Assembly (NCBI GenBank): GCA_964459305.1
Contig: CAYWNA010000047.1
Coordinates: forward strand, 1 to 63,306
Length of the DNA stretch: 63,306 bases
Reading direction: 5' to 3'
Source of the DNA: CAYWNA01 sp964459305
GTDB lineage: Bacteria; Planctomycetota; Planctomycetia; Pirellulales; Pirellulaceae
This document shows positions 61,846 to 63,306 of the stretch, piece after piece. A model generated the notes under the pieces. It searched no databases and had not been told where the DNA came from. It worked only from the letters and a program-made list of their open reading frames with translations. The translations under genes and the position numbers were made by a program. Within the stretch, counting starts at the first letter, position 1. The number at the start of each line of letters is the position of its first letter.

Positions 61846-62733
61846 ATGAGCATCCCAGTGCACTTGGTCTGTAGCCGTCTCCTACGAATCGCAGCCCTCT
61901 TGAGCTTGGTTCTCGCTTTGCCTTCCGCTTGCGCAGAACCTCTGGATTGGCTGGACGACTACGGTTTGGCAATGCGCCGAGCGCGGACTTCCGGCCGCAT
62001 GCTGCTGGTAGTTTTGGACGACGCGGCAAAGGAGCAGCGGCTTGAGGATCTGGAATCGTCGTTCCACAACTTGGCGAGTTCGACAATGATCGAACGACGT
62101 TTCGTGCTGGCGCGAGTGCCGATCTCGACAGACGTCAAGATCGACGGCCAGCACATGCGGCTGGTCGATCACCCGTCGTTCGCAGAGTTAGACGATTCGG
62201 CAGGGCTGGTCATCATAGACGTGAGCCGCCCCGAAAACAACCACTACGGTCAAGTCGTTAGCGTGTACACCTTTCCATCGGCCGGCTCTATCCCCCATGA
62301 ACATCTAGCCGCGCTGCTGCAATTGCCGGAAGGATCATTGACTCAACGGACGTTGATATTCGCCGTGCGCACTCATCCGGACCGCCCCCGGAGCACCGAG
62401 GGAGAACTGGCCTCGGCTCTGGCCGACGAGGCGGAAAGCCACTCACTCCATCAAGCCCGTGTTCACGCATCAGGCCACCACAACTGGGACGCGCGATTCC
62501 ACCGGATAAACGGCAAGATTCCCGGAAATCTCTTGGCTCAGGAGGTGTGTGCGGAGAGTTGGCCGGGGCAAGGATTGGTGGCAGCAGCCGTGGAATGTGT
62601 TCGAAGTTGGCGACAATCAGACGGTCATTGGGAAGCCGTTCGGCAACCGCACGCGTATTACGGCTATGATATGAAACGTGGAAGCGATGGCGTGTGGTAC
62701 GCCACGGGGATCTTCGCGAGGGAGGATTTCTAG
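61846..62733 (+). CDS. Exported CAP-like protein with a thioredoxin-like N-terminal part
   Basis: Encodes 295 residues with a signal peptide (RIAALLSLVLALPSACA). Residues about 30-165 have a thioredoxin-fold-like pattern (GRMLLVVLDDAA, SAGLVIIDVSRPENNHYG) but no CxxC. The end (about 205-295) resembles a CAP/SCP domain: HHNWDARFHRINGKIPGN, CAESWPGQGLVAAAVEC, SWRQSDGHWEAVRQPHAYYG and MKRGSDGVWYATGIF. Family identity is inferred from the pattern of His/Glu and the GHW segment. A GTG at 61837 is possible; ATG 61846 starts the signal. Role unknown. Confidence 0.65.
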   Translation: MSIPVHLVCSRLLRIAALLSLVLALPSACAEPLDWLDDYGLAMRRARTSGRMLLVVLDDAAKEQRLEDLESSFHNLASSTMIERRFVLARVPISTDVKIDGQHMRLVDHPSFAELDDSAGLVIIDVSRPENNHYGQVVSVYTFPSAGSIPHEHLAALLQLPEGSLTQRTLIFAVRTHPDRPRSTEGELASALADEAESHSLHQARVHASGHHNWDARFHRINGKIPGNLLAQEVCAESWPGQGLVAAAVECVRSWRQSDGHWEAVRQPHAYYGYDMKRGSDGVWYATGIFAREDF

Positions 62734-62743
62734 GGCATATTCG

Positions 62744-63202
62744 TCACTTCTTGCCGAGCCTGCGTTTGCCCTCAAAGAAGCGGCTCAGGATTTCGCCGCA
62801 CGGCTCTGCCAACACGTGGCTGATCACTTGCGCGCGGTGATTCAACCTGGCGTCGTTCAGCAAGTGGAACAGCGAATCCACTGCCCCGGCTTTGGCGTCC
62901 GTTGCCCCGTAGACGACTAGCGGAATCCTCGCTTGCAGGATAGCCCCCGCGCACATCGGGCACGGTTCGAGGGTAACGTACAGCGCGCAGTCCTCAAGAC
63001 GCCATCCACCGCGTGAGTCGGCGGCTTGAGTAATGGCGATTATTTCGGCATGGGCGGTCGGATCGCGGAGTTGTTCGCGTTGATTGTGGGCAGACGCAAT
63101 GATGCGGTCATCATGAACGATGACCGCGCCCACCGGCACCTCGTCTTCGCTCAACGCCTGCTCGGCCTCCTGCAACGCACGTCGCATATACAATTCGTGC
63201 AT
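62744..63202 (-). CDS. tadA: tRNA-specific adenosine deaminase TadA
   Basis: Encodes 152 residues, normal length. DPTAHAEIIAI holds the zinc-binding His and catalytic Glu, and TLEPCPMCAGAI the two zinc-binding Cys of the cytidine-deaminase fold. It converts adenosine to inosine at the wobble position of tRNA-Arg(ACG). The start has AGGAA four bases upstream. It converges with the CAP-like gene; bases 63203-63306 beyond it hold no recognisable gene. Confidence 0.95.
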   Translation of the reverse strand: MHELYMRRALQEAEQALSEDEVPVGAVIVHDDRIIASAHNQREQLRDPTAHAEIIAITQAADSRGGWRLEDCALYVTLEPCPMCAGAILQARIPLVVYGATDAKAGAVDSLFHLLNDARLNHRAQVISHVLAEPCGEILSRFFEGKRRLGKK

Positions 63203-63306
63203 CTATTCCTCGCACTTCCTCATTAAGCTTACATCCCTTGTTTGCGTTTCGTACTAGTTTCACTTCTGCCCGGTAGCAGCGACGGTCGGTCTGGTGCACG
63301 TGCCCG

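Noticed and set aside
63203..63306. tRNA gene next to tadA
   Set aside because: No T-loop GGTTCRA-type motif or cloverleaf pairing could be found in the remaining bases.

Overview
The window reads as chromosomal DNA of a planctomycete, probably from the Pirellulales side. This rests on lineage-typical families seen together: a DUF1080 exported protein, Tat-exported Gfo/Idh/MocA oxidoreductases, PQQ-like beta-propellers, a leucine-rich-repeat protein with the usual planctomycete N-terminal membrane segment, exported VWA and squalene-cyclase-like proteins, and a large TolC-like lipoprotein. It also carries lipid A genes, as expected for a diderm. Coding density is normal, there is no phage, IS element or CRISPR, and I found no tRNA or rRNA.

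Layout. Bases 1-4573 (+): end of an amidohydrolase, a DUF1080 protein and a propeller protein with an embedded methyltransferase. 4733-9735 (-): oxidoreductase, a large exported carbohydrate-active-like protein with a foreign N-terminus, and an LRR protein. 10027-16914: an oligogalacturonate-lyase-like propeller (+), then (-) glycerophosphodiesterase, C69 peptidase, CGGC protein, a long nucleoside diphosphate kinase and pgk. 17436-20331 (+): korAB. 20324-22906 (-): an exported protein of unknown family. 23465-34059 (+): nucleosidase, mtaB, lipase-like, ruvX, larC, tyrA, purL and purQ, with a Uma2 gene on the other strand. 34483-46042 (+): FHA/GAF/phosphatase, rhomboid, infC, SRP RNA, dnaX, ebfC, recR, rpoN and a Lon-related protease. 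46105-52300: a divergent envelope region (GT39, LptF/G permease and PAP2 on -, lpxD and lpxI on +). 52487-61510 (-): squalene-cyclase-like, VWA, TolC-like and a second member of the unknown exported family. 61846-63202: a CAP-like exported protein (+) and tadA (-).

Most notable: (i) a nine-A run in dnaX placed so that slippage or frameshifting would give a gamma-sized product; (ii) infC with an AUC start and a good Shine-Dalgarno; (iii) two distant paralogues of an unnamed exported family; (iv) the head of a TfoX/Sxy-like gene fused in frame to an exported enzyme-like protein; (v) several families of intergenic palindromes, some abutting or supplying stop codons; (vi) a methyltransferase domain inserted in a beta-propeller.

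Functional names come from recognised motifs and remembered families; no database search was run.
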